Numbered from the stretch's first letter, positions 7,693-16,913 are shown. The stretch: 31,051 bases of DNA from Micromonosporaceae bacterium (GCA_003543035.1 DPJL01000380.1:1-31051); one strand, 5' to 3'. The notes: generated by a model not told the origin, from the letters alone. A program made the numbers and translations.

Positions 7693-8481
7693 TTACTTGC
7701 CCCGTAAGGCTTTCCGGGCAGCCGGCTCGGCCCGGCGGAAGCCATGGAAGTGGCCGGGGTGATAGAGATGGCTGCGCGTGCCGGCTCCCGCCAGCGCTGC
7801 GCCGACCAGAAAGAGCGTGTGCTTCCATAGCTTGTGTTCCTTGACCGCGGCCTCGAGCGTGCCGATGGTGCAGTGCAACACGAGCTCTTCGGGCCAGGTG
7901 ACCCGGTAAGCGACCACCACGGGCGTGTCCTCGGCGTACCCGCCTGCGAGAAGCTCGGAGGTCAACTGGCCCGACCGTGCCGCTGAAAGGAACACAGCCA
8001 TCGTGGTGCCGTGCTTGGCGAACTCGCGAATCGACTCGCCCGGCGGCATCGGCGTCTTACCACCCTCGAGCCGGGTGAGAATCACCGACTGAGCCACCTC
8101 GGGCACGGTCAGCTCGCGTTGTACGGCAGCTGCCGCTGCGGTGAAGGACGAGACTCCGGGAATCACCTCGGTTGGCAGGCCCAACTCGCGGCAGGCGTCC
8201 AGTTGTTCGGCGAGCGCACCCCACAGAGCCGGGTCACCGGAGTGGATCCTGGCGACGATGAGATCATCGCGCGCGGCTTCCTGATACAGGGCAAGGGTTT
8301 GCTCAAGCGTAAGGGCGGCAGAGTCCACGATCCGGGCGCTTGGTTTCGCGTGTTCCAGCACGTCCGGATGCACCAGACTGGCCGCCCAGATGACCACATC
8401 CGCGGCCGCGATGGCTGCGGCGCCTCGCAGAGTCAGAAGATCCGCTGCACCGGGGCCGGCACCGATGAAGATGACTTTCAC
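7693..8481 (-). CDS. cobM: Precorrin-4 C11-methyltransferase CobM/CbiF
   Basis: A 262-residue SAM-dependent tetrapyrrole methylase that methylates C-11. It opens with VIFIGAGPGAADLLTLRG, the usual SAM-binding loop, then RIHSGDPALWGAL near residue 80 and PGVSSFTAAAA near 110. The C-terminal YHPGHFHGFR tail is typical of CobM/CbiF. The start is a GTG that overlaps the cobI stop as GTGA, so initiation is probably coupled. Length is normal for the family. Confidence 0.95.
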   Translation of the reverse strand: MKVIFIGAGPGAADLLTLRGAAAIAAADVVIWAASLVHPDVLEHAKPSARIVDSAALTLEQTLALYQEAARDDLIVARIHSGDPALWGALAEQLDACRELGLPTEVIPGVSSFTAAAAAVQRELTVPEVAQSVILTRLEGGKTPMPPGESIREFAKHGTTMAVFLSAARSGQLTSELLAGGYAEDTPVVVAYRVTWPEELVLHCTIGTLEAAVKEHKLWKHTLFLVGAALAGAGTRSHLYHPGHFHGFRRAEPAARKALRGK

Positions 8482-9203
8482 AGCTTGCCTCCGCGGTGGG
8501 TTCGCCGAGCCGGGATCAGTACGGCTGATAGATAGGGCGCATCATCCACTTCGGATAGTGGCTCGACTCGCTCGTCGTCCAAGCCGAGGTGACTGCCAAG
8601 GATGGCATCGCCGAGTCGCCCCGCTTCCTTGAGGTACCCGGCCACGCCGGTCAGATGGCGGCCGCCCTTGTAGGCGACCACGGTGCCATCGGACGCATAG
8701 GCCAGCGCGTCGGCGAGGGAAGATGCCCCTCGCGCGAGTGGCAATAGCACCAACGGTTCTGTGCCCTCCACGAGCGGGACACCCGCCGCTGCCGCAAGCG
8801 CCTGCATCGCCGTAATGCCAGGCACGGTTTCGATTGCCACGTCAGGAACGAGCGCCCGCACGGTTTCCGCGAGATAGCTGAAGGTGGAATACACATTCGG
8901 GTCGCCGATGGTCGCGAACACAGCGGTGCCCTTGGTTTCTATCAACCATTGCGCTACACGTTCGCCGGCCGCATCCCAATAGCGCTCGCGCCGAGCGGTG
9001 TCGGAACGTTCGTTGAGCGCGAAGACGAGGCGCTCAATTCGTTCGTGGTCAACATGTTCACGCACGGTTGCCTCAGCTCGGCCGGGCTCCTCGTGCGCGA
9101 GCACGGGCACGTACACCCGGTCGGCGGTGCGCAGCAGCCGAACTGCCTTGAGCGTCACCAACTCGGGGTCGCCCGGGCCGACACCCACTCCGATCAAGCG
9201 CAT
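8478..9203 (-). CDS. cobI: Precorrin-2 C20-methyltransferase CobI/CbiL
   Basis: A 241-residue tetrapyrrole methylase that adds the C-20 methyl to precorrin-2 or cobalt-factor II. Motifs: LIGVGVGPGDPELVTLKAV at the start, AVFATIGDPNVYSTFSYL near residue 100, and VPGITAMQALAA near 130. The ATG at 9203 sits ten bases inside the end of cobB and places the SAM loop at residue 3, as in the family. Reading further upstream gives a non-homologous arginine/proline-rich segment, so a longer start is unlikely. Substrate form (metal-free or cobalt-loaded) cannot be told from the sequence. Confidence 0.95.
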   Translation of the reverse strand: MRLIGVGVGPGDPELVTLKAVRLLRTADRVYVPVLAHEEPGRAEATVREHVDHERIERLVFALNERSDTARRERYWDAAGERVAQWLIETKGTAVFATIGDPNVYSTFSYLAETVRALVPDVAIETVPGITAMQALAAAAGVPLVEGTEPLVLLPLARGASSLADALAYASDGTVVAYKGGRHLTGVAGYLKEAGRLGDAILGSHLGLDDERVEPLSEVDDAPYLSAVLIPARRTHRGGKL

Positions 9204-10505
9204 GCCGCCTCCACTAGCCGCTTGGCGAAATCCGGGTGCCCGGCCCAATGCGTGTGCAGGTACGAGGCGTGCACGCCGAGGTGGACGAAGCCCTCCGGCT
9301 GCGGTGAGCTCCAAGCCGGGCTCGTTCCCGCGCCGGGCGTCACCTTGGTGCGGTGGAATTCATGACCTGTCACCTGAGTACCGGCATCGGCCAGCACGCT
9401 GCTCGAGAGAGCTACCGCATCGCGGTAGCCGAGGGTGAGTTTGTCGGTCATGCTGGCCGTGATATCGAGGACGCCGCACATCTCGTGACCGTCGAGCGAG
9501 CGGCTGAGCCAGAGCAGACCCGCGCACTCGGCCGCGATCGGCGCCCCCGACGCGGCCAACTCGCGAACCGCTTGGCGCAGTGGGACATTCGAGGCCAGCT
9601 CCGCGCCGTAGACCTCGGGGAAGCCGCCGCCTACCACCATCGCAGCCGTGCCGGCCGGGAGTTTCTCATCGTGCAGCGAGTCGAAGGTCACCACGTCTGC
9701 TCCGGCTGCTTGCAGGAGCTCGAGTTGTTCGTGGTACCCAAAAGTGAAGGCAGGACCACCCGCGACCGCGACCACCGGTCGGGTCTTTGGAGTTGAGGTT
9801 GGCGGCGCCCAAGGGGGTGCCGAAATCGGTGGCGCATTCCGCGCCAAGGCGAGGATTGCCGACAGATCGACCCCGGCAGAAGTCAGCGCTGCCATGGATT
9901 CCACGGCTTCGGCGGCCGCCGCCGAACGCTCGGCCGCGGGCACAAGGCCTAGATGACGCGACGGCACAGCAACCATCGCCGAGCGCCGCAGCACTCCGAC
10001 CACCGGGATGCCAACGAGAGCGCAGGCGTCACGCAGGAGTTGTTCGTGCCGATCGGAGCCGACGCGATTGAGAATCACCCCGGCAAGCCTCGTGTCGCTG
10101 AAGGACTGAAAGCCGTGCAGCATAGCAGCCAACAGACCGGCCCTGCGCCGAAGCGTCGATGACAAGAATGACGGGAGCGGACAACAGCTTCGCCACGTGC
10201 GCAGTCGATCCGTATTCAGCTGCGCCGACTCGCCCGTCAAAGAGGCCCATCACTCCCTCCACAATGGACACCTCGGCGGTCGCCGAACCATGTGCGAAGA
10301 GCGGAGCGATCAGATCCTCGCCCACGAGTACCGGGTCGAGGTTGCGACCCGGACGCCCGCATGCCAAAGCGTGGTAGGACGGGTCGATGTAGTCGGGGCC
10401 TACCTTGAACCCGGCGGCCTTCACCCCACGTGCGGTCAGCGCCGCCAGCAAACCCGTTGCCACGGTTGTCTTTCCGTGACCGGAAGCCGGTGCCGCGATG
10501 ACCAC
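9194..10505 (-). pseudogene. cobB: Cobyrinate/hydrogenobyrinate a,c-diamide synthase CobB/CbiA, interrupted by a frameshift near 10129
   Basis: An ATP-dependent amidase that uses glutamine to amidate the a and c carboxylates of the corrin ring. The N-terminal part (10505 down to about 10130) has the P-loop APASGHGKTT and runs to IDASAQGRSV. The family continues with an A-A-[LM]-[LV]-H-G-F segment, but here that segment (AAMLHGFQSF) is one base out of frame; one extra G (plus-strand C at 10129/10130) explains it. The rest is intact, including the glutamine amidotransferase domain with the AECAGLLWL nucleophile region and the stop at 9194. The GTG at 10505 leaves almost no residues before the P-loop strand. 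An ATG at 10524 with a GGCGGG ribosome site would fit better but is in another frame, so a second small error is possible. Either a real mutation or a sequence error. Confidence 0.85.
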
Positions 10506-10517
10506 ACGAGGGAGCGT

Positions 10518-11120
10518 TCACCATTCGATGCCCGCCTGACCCTTGCGCCCGGCGTCCATCGGATGCTTGACCTTGCCCATCTCGGTGACAAGGTCGGCGA
10601 GCTCGACCAATTCCGGTGCGGCGTAACGGCCGGTGATGACGACATGTTGCGAACCAGGCCGATCCCGAAGGGTGGCAACCACATCCTGCACGTCCACCCA
10701 ACCCCAGTGGATCGGATAGGTGAACTCGTCGAGTACATAGAAGCCGTAGCGCTCGGCGGCCAGATCGCGTTTGATCTGCTCCCAGCCCTCGGCGGCTTCC
10801 GCGGCATGGTCGCGCTCGTCGCCCGGGCGGGCCAGCCACGACCAGCCCTCGCCCATCTTGTGCCAGGTCACCGAAGCACCCGCGCCGCTGTCGCCCAAAG
10901 TCCGGAAAGCCGACTCCTCGCCGACTCTCCACTTAGGACTCTTGACGAATTGGAAGACGGCGATCGGCCAACCCACGTGCCACGCACGCAACGCCATCCC
11001 GAAAGCAGCTGTGGACTTGCCTTTGCCGACCCCGGTGTGCACGGCCAGAATGGGCGCACGCCTTCGCTGCCTTGTGGTCAGACCATCATCCGGTACCCGT
11101 TCAGGCTTCCCCTGAGGCAT
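10518..11120 (-). CDS. cobO: Cob(I)yrinic acid a,c-diamide adenosyltransferase CobO
   Basis: A 200-residue adenosyltransferase of the CobA/CobO P-loop family, which moves the 5'-deoxyadenosyl group of ATP onto Co(I) corrinoids. The P-loop is TGVGKGKST at residues 29-37. Other family segments are AFGMALRAWHVGW, VFQFVKSPKW, FYVLDEFTYPIHWGWV and VVITGRYAAPELVELADLVTEM. The C-terminus ends GIEW, as is typical. The ATG shares a base with the stop of the upstream chelatase gene (TGATG). Its stop lies twelve bases before the presumed cobB GTG. Confidence 0.95.
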   Translation of the reverse strand: MPQGKPERVPDDGLTTRQRRRAPILAVHTGVGKGKSTAAFGMALRAWHVGWPIAVFQFVKSPKWRVGEESAFRTLGDSGAGASVTWHKMGEGWSWLARPGDERDHAAEAAEGWEQIKRDLAAERYGFYVLDEFTYPIHWGWVDVQDVVATLRDRPGSQHVVITGRYAAPELVELADLVTEMGKVKHPMDAGRKGQAGIEW

Positions 11121-13120
11121 CAGGCCGCCCTCCCGCGTGCGATGTGGGTCAATCCTTGCACCGAAACCTCGCTGAGCATGATGTGCTCTGCCCGCAGCTC
11201 CGCGGCCAACGCGGCCGCTAGCCCCAACCGGACGACCCCGGATTCGCAGTCCACCACGATCGCGGCGACCCCGGTCGCGGCCAGCGCACGTGCCTGCCGA
11301 AGCGCATCGGCCACCGGATCCGCTCCCGCCGTAGCGCGGCCATCGGTCACCACGACGAGGAGAGCTCGCCGATTCGGGTCGCGTAGGCGTTCCACCCAAA
11401 GCGTGTGGGCGGCTCGTTGCAGCCCGGCCGCGAGCGGTGTCCTACCCCCGGTCGGCAGTTGACGAAGGCGAGCTGCCCCGGCTTCAACACTTGACGTTGG
11501 CGGCAGGGCGAGCTCGGCACCCTGGTCGCGGAAGGTCACCAAGCCCACCTTGTCGCGACGCTGATAGGCGTCAAGTAGGAGTGAGAGCACCGCGCCTTTG
11601 ACCGCGCCCATCCGCTGCCGTGCGGCCATCGACCCGGACGCGTCCACGCAGAAGAGCACCAGGTTGGATTCGCGGCCCTGACGGATGGGCTCGCGCAGAT
11701 CCTGCTTGAGCAGAGCGAGCTTTCCGCTCTCGCGCCCGCGACGAACCTGGTGCGGAGCCGCCGCGCGCAACGTCGCCGCGAGGTGAAGTGAGGTCAGGTT
11801 TCCCTTGGGCGATTGGGCTCCGACCGTGCGGCCGCTCCGGCCATAGGCCACGGATCGGCGCCCCGCCATTCCGTGGCCCGTTCCCGGTACCGCGAAAAGC
11901 TTGGCACGACCGGGTTCCGACGCCGCATCGGTCCGATCGCCTGCACTGCCGGCGCCTTCTTCCTCGCCGTTCGGTCCACCCGAGCCGCCCGGCCCACCCT
12001 CTGGCGATGGCGGGTCGTCGTCAGGATCCTCGTCGTGGTCCTCGTCGGACGAAGGTGATTGCGGTGGCGGCGGCGCGGAGTCAAGCGCATCGTCCAACGC
12101 CTTCTCGTCGAGATCGGGAGCATCGAACGGGTTGCGGCGACGGCGATGTGGCAATGCCAATCGGGCCGCGGTGCGGATGTCGTCGGGCGTGACCACACCC
12201 CGGCACTCCCAAGCCGCGAGCGCAATGGCCGTGCGCGCCACCACGATATCGGCTCGCAAGCCGTCGACTTCGAAGCTTGAGCAGACGTGGGCAATGCGGG
12301 TCAGCTCGGAGTCCGGAAGCTCCACTGTGGACAGTCTGCTCCGCGCGGAATCGATCCGGGCCGCCAATTCGGAGTCGGCATCGGTCCACTGCTTGGCAAA
12401 GCCGGCCGGATCCGCCTCATAGGCCAGTCGTCGACGTACCACTTCAACCCGCTGATCCGTTTCGCGCGGTGCCCGCACCTCCACCGCAAGACCGAAGCGG
12501 TCCAGCAGCTGCGGCCGCAGCTCGCCCTCCTCCGGGTTCATCGTCCCCACAAGCAGGAAGCGTGCTGCGTGCCGCACCGAGACGCCGTCGCGCTCGACAT
12601 AGGCCTCACCCATCGCCGCCGCGTCGAGCAACAGGTCGACCAGGTGGTCGTGCAGGAGGTTCACCTCGTCCACATAGAGCACGCCCCGATGCGCGGCTGC
12701 GAGCAGCCCCGGCTCGTACGAAGCCTGCCCCGCGGTCAGCGCGCGCTCCAGATCCAACGCACCCACCAGCCGGTCTTCGGTCGCTCCGACCGGCAGCTCG
12801 ACAAGCCTGGCCTTACGCTCAGTGATGTCCATCCCGCTTCGTTGCGGCACACCCGCGAGGCGAAGACCGCCATGTGCGACGTGCGGGCCGTCCGGGCAGG
12901 CCGCATAGGGTGCGGCCGGGTCGCAGCTGAACCGGCAGTCGGCGACCACGTTGAGGCTCGGCAGCAGGGCGGCAAGTGCCCGGACCACAGTGGACTTGGC
13001 GGTGCCTTTCTCGCCCCGCACAAGCACTCCGCCGATCGCCGGCGAAACCGCGTTGAGCAGCAACGCCAACCGCAGGTCGGTCAGGCCGACCACGGCCGAA
13101 AAGGGATAGGGCGGCGTCAT
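11120..13120 (-). CDS. Magnesium-chelatase-like cobaltochelatase subunit (fused ChlI AAA+ and ChlD VWA domains)
   Basis: A 666-residue two-domain protein. Residues 1-330 are a ChlI-type AAA+ ATPase: Walker A GEKGTAKST at 36-44, Walker B LYVDEVNLL with D151/E152, and GTMNPEEGELRPQLLDRF near 192. Residues 345-400 form a proline- and acid-rich linker. From about 485 there is a VWA (ChlD-like) domain with the metal-ion site D493-A-S-G-S497. It stands in for CobS and CobT as the ATP-driven partner of CobN in cobalt insertion. The start overlaps the cobN stop (ATGA). Actinobacteria often pair this fusion with CobN. True Mg-chelatase activity is unlikely, since no chlorophyll genes are near. Confidence 0.93.
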   Translation of the reverse strand: MTPPYPFSAVVGLTDLRLALLLNAVSPAIGGVLVRGEKGTAKSTVVRALAALLPSLNVVADCRFSCDPAAPYAACPDGPHVAHGGLRLAGVPQRSGMDITERKARLVELPVGATEDRLVGALDLERALTAGQASYEPGLLAAAHRGVLYVDEVNLLHDHLVDLLLDAAAMGEAYVERDGVSVRHAARFLLVGTMNPEEGELRPQLLDRFGLAVEVRAPRETDQRVEVVRRRLAYEADPAGFAKQWTDADSELAARIDSARSRLSTVELPDSELTRIAHVCSSFEVDGLRADIVVARTAIALAAWECRGVVTPDDIRTAARLALPHRRRRNPFDAPDLDEKALDDALDSAPPPPQSPSSDEDHDEDPDDDPPSPEGGPGGSGGPNGEEEGAGSAGDRTDAASEPGRAKLFAVPGTGHGMAGRRSVAYGRSGRTVGAQSPKGNLTSLHLAATLRAAAPHQVRRGRESGKLALLKQDLREPIRQGRESNLVLFCVDASGSMAARQRMGAVKGAVLSLLLDAYQRRDKVGLVTFRDQGAELALPPTSSVEAGAARLRQLPTGGRTPLAAGLQRAAHTLWVERLRDPNRRALLVVVTDGRATAGADPVADALRQARALAATGVAAIVVDCESGVVRLGLAAALAAELRAEHIMLSEVSVQGLTHIARGRAA

Positions 13121-16100
13121 GCTTCCAGCTCTCCTTCCACTGCAAGGTATGCCTGACGGAGACCTTCCAGGGTAGCTGGATCGGGTGACGCCCAGAGCCC
13201 CCGGTCAGCGGCCTCGAGCAGGCGCTCGGAGATTCCACGCAACGCCCACGGATTCGACTTTTCCATGAAGGCCCGCACTTCGGGGTCGAAAACGTATGAG
13301 CTGGCGAGACTTTCATACATCCAGTCGTCCACCACTCCCGCGGTGGCGTCATAGCCGAAGAGGTAGTCGACCGTTGCCGCGAGCTCGAATGCGCCCTTGT
13401 AGCCATGGCGTTGCATCGCCGCGATCCATCGCGGGTTGACCACCCGAGCCCGGAACACCCGCTTGGTTTCCTCCGCAAGCGTTCGCGTCTTCACGCTCTC
13501 GGGTAGGTGGGAGTCCCCGATTACGGCCGTCGGGGAGACCCCGGTCAGTGCGCGGACCATCGCGATCATTCCGCCGTGGTACTGGAAGTAGTCATCGGAG
13601 TCCACGATGTCGTGCTCGCGGGTGTCCACGTTCTTCGCGGCCACCGACACGCGGCGATAGACCCTTTCGAGGTCGTCGCGAGCCGAGATGCCGTCGAGGT
13701 CGCGGCCGTAGGCGTAGCCGCCCCACACCGCGTACACCTCGGCCAGATCCTTGTCGTTACGCCAGTTGCGGGCATCGATGAGGGGAAGCAGCCCGGCCCC
13801 ATACGCTCCCGGCTTGGAGCCGAAGATGCGGGTGGTGGCCCGGCGCCAATCCCCGTGCTCCGCTTCGTCTGCGAGCGCGTGTGCCCGGACGTAGTTTTGC
13901 TCAACTGACTCAGGAAGTGCTGCCACGGCGGTGACCGCATCGTCGATGAGTGCTACCGCGTGTGGGAAGGCATCACGGAAAAATCCTGAGATACGAACGG
14001 TTACGTCCACTCGCGGCCGTCCAAGCTCGGCAAGCGGGACAACCTCGAAACCAGTGACGCGGCGCGAGGCGTCGTCCCATGTGGGCCGGCAGCCAAGCAG
14101 CGCAAGGACTTCGGCGATGTCGTCGCCCTGGGTTCGCATGGCAGACGTGCCCCAGACGGTCAGGCCCACGGTTCGCGGCCACTCGCCGGTGTCCTGGAGG
14201 TGGCGCTGCAGCAGCGAGTCGGCAAGGGCCGCGCCCACATCCCACGCGTTGCGCGACGGGATCGCCTTGGGGTCGACCGAGTAGAAGTTGCGGCCGGTCG
14301 GTAACACGTTGACCAGACCGCGAGTTGGCGACCCGGATGGGCCGGCGGCGATGTAGCGGCCGTCGAGCGCTCGGAGCACCGCGGTCACCTCATCGGTGGT
14401 CGCTGCGAGACGAGGCACGACCTCCGTCGCGGCGAAGGTCAGCACCTGTGTGACGGCGGCCTCCATCTCTGCATCAGGAATGCGAGCCAGAGATGGAGGC
14501 ACTTCGCGAACGTCACCCAAACCGGCGCTGACCCGCGCCGACGCGGCAGCATCCGACTCTGCGTCAGCAACCTCAGCCAGAGATGGAGGCACCGCGAGCG
14601 AGGCGACCACGGCAGGCACCGCCGAAGGGTCCCAATCGAGCTCTTCAAGGCGCAGCACGAGTTGCCGCGCCTCGGCCTCAAGCAGGTCGATCACCTCGGC
14701 ACCGGTCCGCGCTGCGCCGACTGAGACGGGAGCTCCCGGGTTGGCGAGCAACTCCTTCTCGTCCACGCCGTGCCGCGCAGCAAGGGCCGCTCGCAAGCCG
14801 GGCAGAGCGCCACGCACGCCGCCCCAAACCTGGCTGGCCCGCAGGATCGCCAGCACCAGATTGACCCGAGCTTCACCGACCGGTGCCCCGCCGAGGATGT
14901 GCAGGCCATCCCGGATCTGCGAATCCTTTATCTCACATAGGTATCCGTCCACATGCAACAGGAAGTCGTCGAACTCCTCGGACCCCGGCATGTCCTCTTG
15001 GTGCAGATCGTGGTGCAACTGCGCGGCCTGAATCAGAGTCCAGATCTGAGCCCTTACCGCGGGCAGCTTCGCCGGGTCGAGGGCCTGGACGGTGGCATGC
15101 TCATCGAGCAACTGCTCGAGTTTGGCCATGTCGCCATAGGTCTCGGCACGTGCCATCGGCGGCACGAGGTGATCCACGATGGTCGCGTGGCCCCTCCGCT
15201 TGGCCTGGGTGCCTTCACCCGGATCGTTGACGATGAACGGGTACACCAAAGGAAGGTCTGCGAGAACTGCATCCGGGGCGCACTCTTCGGACAGGCCGAG
15301 TCCCTTGCCTGGCAACCATTCCAGCGTGCCGTGCTTGCCGAGGTGGATTACCGCGTCGGCTTTGAACGACCGGTCGAGCCAGCGGTAGGCGGCCAGATAA
15401 TGGTGCGAGGGAGCCAGATCCGGGTCGTGATAGATGGCGATCGGGTTCTCACCAAAGCCACGCGGCGGCTGGATCATCAGGATGACGTTGCCGAATTGCA
15501 AGCTGGCAAGCACAATCTCGTCGCCGTCGACATAAAGTGCACCGGGCGGTTCACCCCAGGCGTCCACAATGGACTTTTCCAACGCCGGCGGCATCCAACT
15601 GAGATAGTCGCGCAGTGCCACGCGCGCTGGCGCGCAAGCCAATTGCTCCTCGGTCAGCCACTCCACATCATGTCCGCCAGCGGCAATCAGCGTGTGAATG
15701 AGCGTGTCGCTGTCCTCGGGAAACCCGTCTCCCAGGTCATAGCCGGCCTCACGGAGTGCCCGCAGCAGCACCACCGCGCTCGCGGGAGTGTCAAGTCCGA
15801 CCGCGTTTCCGACCCGCGAGTGGCGAGTCGGATAGCTGGAAAGCATGACCGCGATTCGCTTTTCTTTGTTGGGTACCAGACGAAGGCGCGCATAGCGATA
15901 AGCGATCCCAGCCACTCGCCGGGCCCGCTCCGGATCGGCCACATAGACCGGAACCCCACCCGGGCCGGGCTCCTTGAAGGAGAACGGCACCGTGATGAGC
16001 CGCCCATCGAACTCGGGGATGGCCACCTGCATGGCGGCGTCCATGGGTGAGAGCGCAGCGTCCGACTCCGCCCAGGCGGAACGGCTCGACGTGAGGCAAA

Positions 16101-16863
16101 GTGCTTGCAGGATAGGGATATCCAGCTCGGTCAGCGCTTCGACCGACCATGCCTCGTCGTCACCGCCCGCCGAAGCTGTGCTCGCATGGGTTCCCCCGGC
16201 GGCGAGCACTGTCACCACCAACGCCTCGCATTTGGCCAGCTCGGCGCGAAGCCCGTCCGGGATGGAGCGCAGCGAGGAACAGAAGACCGGCAAGGCATTC
16301 GCGCCGGTCTCCTCAAGCGCGGTACAAAGGGTGTCCACGAATGCGGCGTTGCCCGCCAACTCATGCGCGCGGTAGTAGACGACCCCCACGGTCGGCCGGT
16401 CCGGCTTCACCGCGTACCCGGGGCGCACCGCGTATTCGGGGGTCCGGATCGGAGGTGCGAAACCTTCTCCGGTCATCAGCAGCGTGTCCGACAGGAAGTG
16501 GTAGAGCTCCCGTAGATTCTCCGCGCCACCTTCGACCAGGTAGGCAAGTGCTTCGCTCGCGACTCCGGCCGGGACGTTGGAGTGCGCCTGCAAAGCCGCG
16601 TCCGGGGTCGCCTCTCCACCGAGCGCGATGACCGGGATGCCGCTCGCGAGGACGGCGTCGAGTCCTTCTGGCCACGTTTGACGCCCGCCGAGCAGGCGTA
16701 CGACGGCGAAGGCAGCACCTCGTGTGAGCTCGGCGGCGGCCACGGGATCGAGGCGGGAGGGGTTGGCGATGCGCCACGGCACGCCGGAAGCGTGGGCCGC
16801 CAGCAGCTCGGTGTCGGCCGTGGAGAGCAACAAACCGGGCAACAATCCAGGAGCAGCCTGCAT
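13117..16863 (-). CDS. cobN: Cobaltochelatase subunit CobN
   Basis: A 1248-residue CobN, the large substrate-binding subunit of the ATP-dependent cobaltochelatase that inserts cobalt into hydrogenobyrinate a,c-diamide. Family segments include GVVYYRAHELAGN near residue 160, LSSYPTRHSRVGNAVGLD near 342, HLGKHGTLEWLPGKGLGLS near 507 and, near the C-terminus, FDPEVRAFMEKSNPWALRGI. The ATG at 16863 follows GGGAGG with about nine bases between and is the first start after the riboswitch. A 30-residue stretch around residues 757-787 is duplicated (see the repeat at 14459-14592), adding linker-like sequence where CobN proteins vary. First gene of the long operon. Confidence 0.96.
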   Translation of the reverse strand: MQAAPGLLPGLLLSTADTELLAAHASGVPWRIANPSRLDPVAAAELTRGAAFAVVRLLGGRQTWPEGLDAVLASGIPVIALGGEATPDAALQAHSNVPAGVASEALAYLVEGGAENLRELYHFLSDTLLMTGEGFAPPIRTPEYAVRPGYAVKPDRPTVGVVYYRAHELAGNAAFVDTLCTALEETGANALPVFCSSLRSIPDGLRAELAKCEALVVTVLAAGGTHASTASAGGDDEAWSVEALTELDIPILQALCLTSSRSAWAESDAALSPMDAAMQVAIPEFDGRLITVPFSFKEPGPGGVPVYVADPERARRVAGIAYRYARLRLVPNKEKRIAVMLSSYPTRHSRVGNAVGLDTPASAVVLLRALREAGYDLGDGFPEDSDTLIHTLIAAGGHDVEWLTEEQLACAPARVALRDYLSWMPPALEKSIVDAWGEPPGALYVDGDEIVLASLQFGNVILMIQPPRGFGENPIAIYHDPDLAPSHHYLAAYRWLDRSFKADAVIHLGKHGTLEWLPGKGLGLSEECAPDAVLADLPLVYPFIVNDPGEGTQAKRRGHATIVDHLVPPMARAETYGDMAKLEQLLDEHATVQALDPAKLPAVRAQIWTLIQAAQLHHDLHQEDMPGSEEFDDFLLHVDGYLCEIKDSQIRDGLHILGGAPVGEARVNLVLAILRASQVWGGVRGALPGLRAALAARHGVDEKELLANPGAPVSVGAARTGAEVIDLLEAEARQLVLRLEELDWDPSAVPAVVASLAVPPSLAEVADAESDAAASARVSAGLGDVREVPPSLARIPDAEMEAAVTQVLTFAATEVVPRLAATTDEVTAVLRALDGRYIAAGPSGSPTRGLVNVLPTGRNFYSVDPKAIPSRNAWDVGAALADSLLQRHLQDTGEWPRTVGLTVWGTSAMRTQGDDIAEVLALLGCRPTWDDASRRVTGFEVVPLAELGRPRVDVTVRISGFFRDAFPHAVALIDDAVTAVAALPESVEQNYVRAHALADEAEHGDWRRATTRIFGSKPGAYGAGLLPLIDARNWRNDKDLAEVYAVWGGYAYGRDLDGISARDDLERVYRRVSVAAKNVDTREHDIVDSDDYFQYHGGMIAMVRALTGVSPTAVIGDSHLPESVKTRTLAEETKRVFRARVVNPRWIAAMQRHGYKGAFELAATVDYLFGYDATAGVVDDWMYESLASSYVFDPEVRAFMEKSNPWALRGISERLLEAADRGLWASPDPATLEGLRQAYLAVEGELEA
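14459..14592 (-). repeat. Short tandem duplication with an internal 13-bp inverted repeat inside cobN
   Basis: The 18-base string at 14485-14502 recurs exactly at 14575-14592, a 90-base (30-codon) period. The encoded segments are VPPSLAEVADAESDAA and VPPSLARIPDAEMEAA. In addition, 14459-14471 and 14488-14500 are perfect 13-base inverted copies with a 16-base loop, so the same element appears three times, once inverted. The reading frame stays open. Confidence 0.8.
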
Positions 16864-16880
16864 GGCCGCTTACCTCCCGT

Positions 16881-16896
16881 CGGGGTCCGCGCCCCG
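16881..16896 (-). promoter_or_regulatory. Hairpin directly upstream of the cobN ribosome-binding site
   Basis: On the minus strand, CGGGG and CCCCG arms flank a six-base loop, ending two bases before GGGAGG (16873-16878). Sequence and position match the hairpin before cbtB at 1784-1800, which suggests a shared expression platform for the two riboswitches. No U-tract follows. Confidence 0.5.
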
Positions 16897-16913
16897 GTAG
16901 CAGGATCAATGGT

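Noticed and set aside
10029..10130. Programmed +1 frameshifting as an explanation for the split cobB
   Set aside because: No slow codon, stop codon or slippery string is visible at the junction; a mutation or sequence error is simpler.
11120..13120. True magnesium chelatase for chlorophyll synthesis
   Set aside because: The gene is in a cobalamin operon next to cobN and no bacteriochlorophyll genes are present.
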